Below the pieces are notes generated by a model. The model ran no database searches and was not told the DNA's origin. It worked only from the letters and a program-made list of their open reading frames with translations. This document shows positions 62,243-64,000 of a stretch of 64,000 nt of DNA, in pieces. Both the position numbers and the translations under genes were made by a program. The DNA comes from Novilysobacter selenitireducens (GTDB taxonomy: Bacteria > Pseudomonadota > Gammaproteobacteria > Xanthomonadales > Xanthomonadaceae), in contig NZ_JAINZW010000004.1 in assembly GCF_020026895.1 (NCBI RefSeq), positions 308,877-372,876 on the forward strand, written 5' to 3'. Each line of letters starts with the position of its first letter. The first letter of the stretch is position 1.

Positions 62243-62256
62243 TTGATGCAGGTCAA
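62243..62256. promoter_or_regulatory. Bidirectional FNR box
   Basis: TTGATGCAGGTCAA. The centre (62249.5) is 65.5 bases from the minus-strand ATG at 62184 and 66.5 bases from the plus-strand ATG at 62316, almost exactly midway. Confidence 0.85.
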
Positions 62257-62315
62257 TCCGCCGTGGTGCGGGCGGGTGCAGCCTCACCACAGGCCACGCC
62301 GTGGAGGGCACCGCA

Positions 62316-63638
62316 ATGGAAGCCGGACTGCCGTTTGCCGACCGCAACGAAGCCGCCAGCCGGCTGGTGTGGGCGCTGCAGGGCTACAAGGGCACGCGGC
62401 CGCTGGTGCTGGCCATCCCGCGCGGCGCCGTGCCGATGGGCCGGCTGATCGCCGACGCGCTGGACGGCGAGCTGGACGTGGTGCTGGTGCGCAAGCTGGG
62501 CTCGCCCGACAACCCGGAGTTCGCCATCGGCGCCGTCGACGAGGACGGCCACGTCATGCTGGACGATGAAGCCGCCCGCTGGTCCGGCGCGAGCCCGGCC
62601 TACGTGCGCATGGAAGCGGACCGCCAATGGGAGCTGATCCGCGAGCGTCGGCAAGCCTGGTGCGGCGGCCAGCGTGGCATCGACCCCGCCGGACGCACCG
62701 TCATCGTGGTCGACGACGGCTTGGCTACCGGTGCCACCATGCTCTCGGCGCTGCGGTCGCTGCGCGCGCACAAACCCGCGCGGCTGGTGTGCGCGGTGCC
62801 GGTGGGTTCGCGCGATGCCCTGCGTGCCGTGCACGCGTTATGCGACGAGGTGGTGTGCCTGCATGCGCCACGGCCGTTCGGCGCGGTGGGCATGTACTAC
62901 CAGCACTTCGAAAGCGTCCACGACAGCGAAGTGCTCAAGGCATTGGACCGCAGCGCGCACCCGCACGTCGCCGGGCCGCCGCCGTCGTACGCGGTGCATG
63001 TCGATGCCGGGGACGCGCGGTTGGACGGCGAGCTGGTCGCCCCGGCTGCGCCGCGCGGTCTGGTGGTGTTCGCCCACGGCAGCGGCAGCAGCCGCCACAG
63101 CCCGCGTAACCAGTACGTTGCCCATGCCCTGCAGCGGCGCGGCTACGCCACGTTGCTGTTCGACCTGCTCACGCCCGCCGAGGACCGCGACCCGCGCGTG
63201 CGCTTCGACATCCCGCTGCTGACCCGCCGCCTGCAGGCCGCCGTCGACTGGGCGTGGCTGGAGGCCGACCGCCACCAGCCCATGGCCCTGTTCGGCGCCA
63301 GCACCGGCGCCGCCGCCGCGCTCGGCGTGGCAGCGGCACGGCCCGACATCATCAAGGCGGTCATCTCACGCGGCGGCCGCCCCGACCTGGCCGGCCCGCA
63401 AACGCTGTCCCAGGTGCAGAGCCCCGTGCTGTTGATCGTCGGAGGCGCCGACACCGACGTGCTCCGCCTCAACCAGGCCGCGCGCCAGTACCTGCGCGGC
63501 CCCAGCGAACTGGCGCTGGTGCCGGGTGCAACTCACCTGTTCGAGGAGGCGGGGGCTTTAGAGCAGGTGGCGGTGAGGGCAGGGGAGTGGTTGGATCGGG
63601 TGTTGGGAGCGAGGCTGGAGGTCGCTCGTTCCGCATGA
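62316..63638 (+). CDS. Phosphoribosyltransferase - alpha/beta-hydrolase fusion
   Basis: 440 residues from the ATG eight bases after GGAGG. N-terminal type I phosphoribosyltransferase (about 10-215) with the PRPP loop VIVVDDGLATGATM (129-142) and AIPRGAVPMG. C-terminal dienelactone-hydrolase-like domain (about 225-435) with nucleophile elbow GASTG (S329), Asp in GGADT (D379) and His in GATHLFEE (H407). Both active sites look intact. The two activities are often separate genes; substrates unknown. Under the bidirectional FNR box. Confidence 0.88.
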   Translation: MEAGLPFADRNEAASRLVWALQGYKGTRPLVLAIPRGAVPMGRLIADALDGELDVVLVRKLGSPDNPEFAIGAVDEDGHVMLDDEAARWSGASPAYVRMEADRQWELIRERRQAWCGGQRGIDPAGRTVIVVDDGLATGATMLSALRSLRAHKPARLVCAVPVGSRDALRAVHALCDEVVCLHAPRPFGAVGMYYQHFESVHDSEVLKALDRSAHPHVAGPPPSYAVHVDAGDARLDGELVAPAAPRGLVVFAHGSGSSRHSPRNQYVAHALQRRGYATLLFDLLTPAEDRDPRVRFDIPLLTRRLQAAVDWAWLEADRHQPMALFGASTGAAAALGVAAARPDIIKAVISRGGRPDLAGPQTLSQVQSPVLLIVGGADTDVLRLNQAARQYLRGPSELALVPGATHLFEEAGALEQVAVRAGEWLDRVLGARLEVARSA

Positions 63639-63686
63639 GGCGGACGCGATCCGTCTGGCGTATCGCTCGCACTTGGGGACAGCGAG

Positions 63687-63735
63687 ATAACACTGCGGAC
63701 GTGCCGTGATAAAACGTATCACTGCAAATGTGCCG
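63687..63735. repeat. Imperfect 20-base direct repeats with a small palindrome
   Basis: Units at 63687-63706 and 63716-63735 (15 of 20 positions identical, period 29), with GTGATA-N5-TATCAC (63706-63722) across the junction. The arrangement recalls the multiple terminal repeats of some insertion sequences, but no transposase gene is visible. Confidence 0.4.
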
Positions 63736-63793
63736 CCTTTGCCGGGGAGGGCGGGGCTGGAGAGAATTGTGGAGATGGGGCAACTGCTTGTTC

Positions 63794-63883
63794 GGCCTAA
63801 CGTTTTCGGGCGCTTGTTCGGAAGCGACCTTGATCTCCATGTCCTTTAACACCCCGTTTTTGGGGTCTACTTAGTGTTAGGCC
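63794..63883. repeat. GGCCTAAC/GTTAGGCC inverted repeat at the window edge
   Basis: Perfect 8-bp inverted repeat (63794-63801, 63876-63883) separated by 74 bases that include a hairpin ACCCC-GTTTTT-GGGGT (63851-63866). The ends satisfy the RYYYAAC/GTTRRRY outer boxes of integron attC sites, but the inner pair of boxes is not complementary. The region 63639-63929 is clearly AT-richer than the preceding genes and has no ORF I can support. Confidence 0.35.
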
Positions 63884-63929
63884 GCACAAGAGCCTTCGCC
63901 GCAGATTAATTTCATAGCTTGGAGTCATC

Positions 63930-64000
63930 GTGTCCGCACCAGCTCGCGCCGGCATCTTCATCTACGCCAAAGACCCTGATCGCCTTTCTGGCTTCTACCA
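63930..64000 (+). CDS. Start of a VOC/glyoxalase-fold protein, cut by the window edge
   Basis: GTG at 63930 preceded by GGAG (63921-63924). The frame reads VSAPARAGIFIYAKDPDRLS and then GFY, the typical first strand and helix of vicinal-oxygen-chelate (glyoxalase/bleomycin-resistance) proteins. Only 23 residues are in the window. Confidence 0.65.
   Translation, partial: MSAPARAGIFIYAKDPDRLSGFY

Noticed and set aside
63794..63883. A confirmed integron attC site
   Set aside because: Only the outer GGCCTAAC/GTTAGGCC boxes pair; the expected inner pair is not complementary and no second site or integrase is visible, so it is listed as a repeat only.
1..64000. CRISPR arrays, tRNA and rRNA genes
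   Set aside because: Reading both strands I saw no regularly spaced repeat-spacer series and no tRNA or rRNA signature in the intergenic stretches.

Overview
The window is a dense, high-GC (about 68-70% by eye) chromosomal segment that looks like a gammaproteobacterium of the Xanthomonadaceae/Lysobacteraceae (Luteimonas/Lysobacter/Thermomonas-like). The reasons are the cbb3 gene order with a small extra two-helix protein between ccoP and ccoG, a DnrO-like protein, many GTG starts with 4-base GTGA/ATGA overlaps, and REP-like GTCATTCCC repeats. The genus is inference; no rRNA or other marker is present.

Regions. (1) 1-2034: a TonB-dependent receptor, with the first codons of the next minus-strand gene at the window edge. 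(2) 2225-11943: an FNR regulator and the cytochrome cbb3 oxidase operon ccoNOQP-X-GHIS plus a TauE/SafE-type membrane protein. (3) 12053-15057: nirK (with C-terminal cytochrome c)-nirV-sco1. (4) 15279-17111: fabAB. (5) 17159-17746: DnrO-like protein. (6) 17801-22606: nnrS-sirB2-like-PLP decarboxylase-PLP cysteine synthase/CBS-like operon. (7) 22655-27430: quinol NO reductase norB, then hemN-fnr. (8) 27501-30489: an outer-membrane porin and an operon of a 44-residue Cys-rich peptide, a DUF2249 protein and a polytopic membrane protein. (9) 30533-38021: a diguanylate cyclase and a copper block (CCGGC-tail protein, OprC/NosA-like copper receptor, DUF2946-like protein, HMA protein, azurin, and a second nirK with N-terminal cupredoxin). 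(10) 38142-44862: CrpP/RMF-like peptide, exonuclease III, hybrid kinase, second diguanylate cyclase, and a two-component pair. (11) 45032-49380: eptA-dgkA and an LtaS/OpgB-type sulfatase. (12) 49509-52991: amidohydrolase, SnoaL-like protein, and a sigma/anti-sigma pair. (13) 53058-63638: a second FNR-type stress block (dodecin, SDR, BON, metallo-beta-lactamase RNase-like, YqcI/YcgG-DUF1989 pair, P-type cation ATPase, erythromycin-esterase-like, phosphoribosyltransferase-hydrolase fusion). (14) 63639-64000: AT-richer edge with short repeats and the start of a VOC-fold gene.

The genes form a low-oxygen programme. I count 16 FNR/ANR/DNR-type boxes (TTGAY-N4-RTCAA and close variants), nearly all in intergenic DNA 40-120 bases upstream of a start codon. 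They sit before cbb3 oxidase, both nitrite reductases, NO reductase, nnrS, hemN, azurin, small metal-binding proteins, fabAB and the stress genes at the right end. Two FNR paralogues are encoded here, and both keep all four cluster cysteines and the ETVSR recognition helix. The pathway read from the window is nitrite to NO (two NirK types, fed by azurin or fused electron carriers), NO to N2O (qNor), NO tolerance (NnrS), and copper supply (OprC, Sco1, CcoI). No nosZ, narG or nirS is present in the window. A second regulatory layer is visible at the lipid A genes: two nearly identical four-unit arrays of CCGAC repeats at exact 11-base spacing precede eptA and the sulfatase gene, and a two-unit version precedes the neighbouring response-regulator gene.
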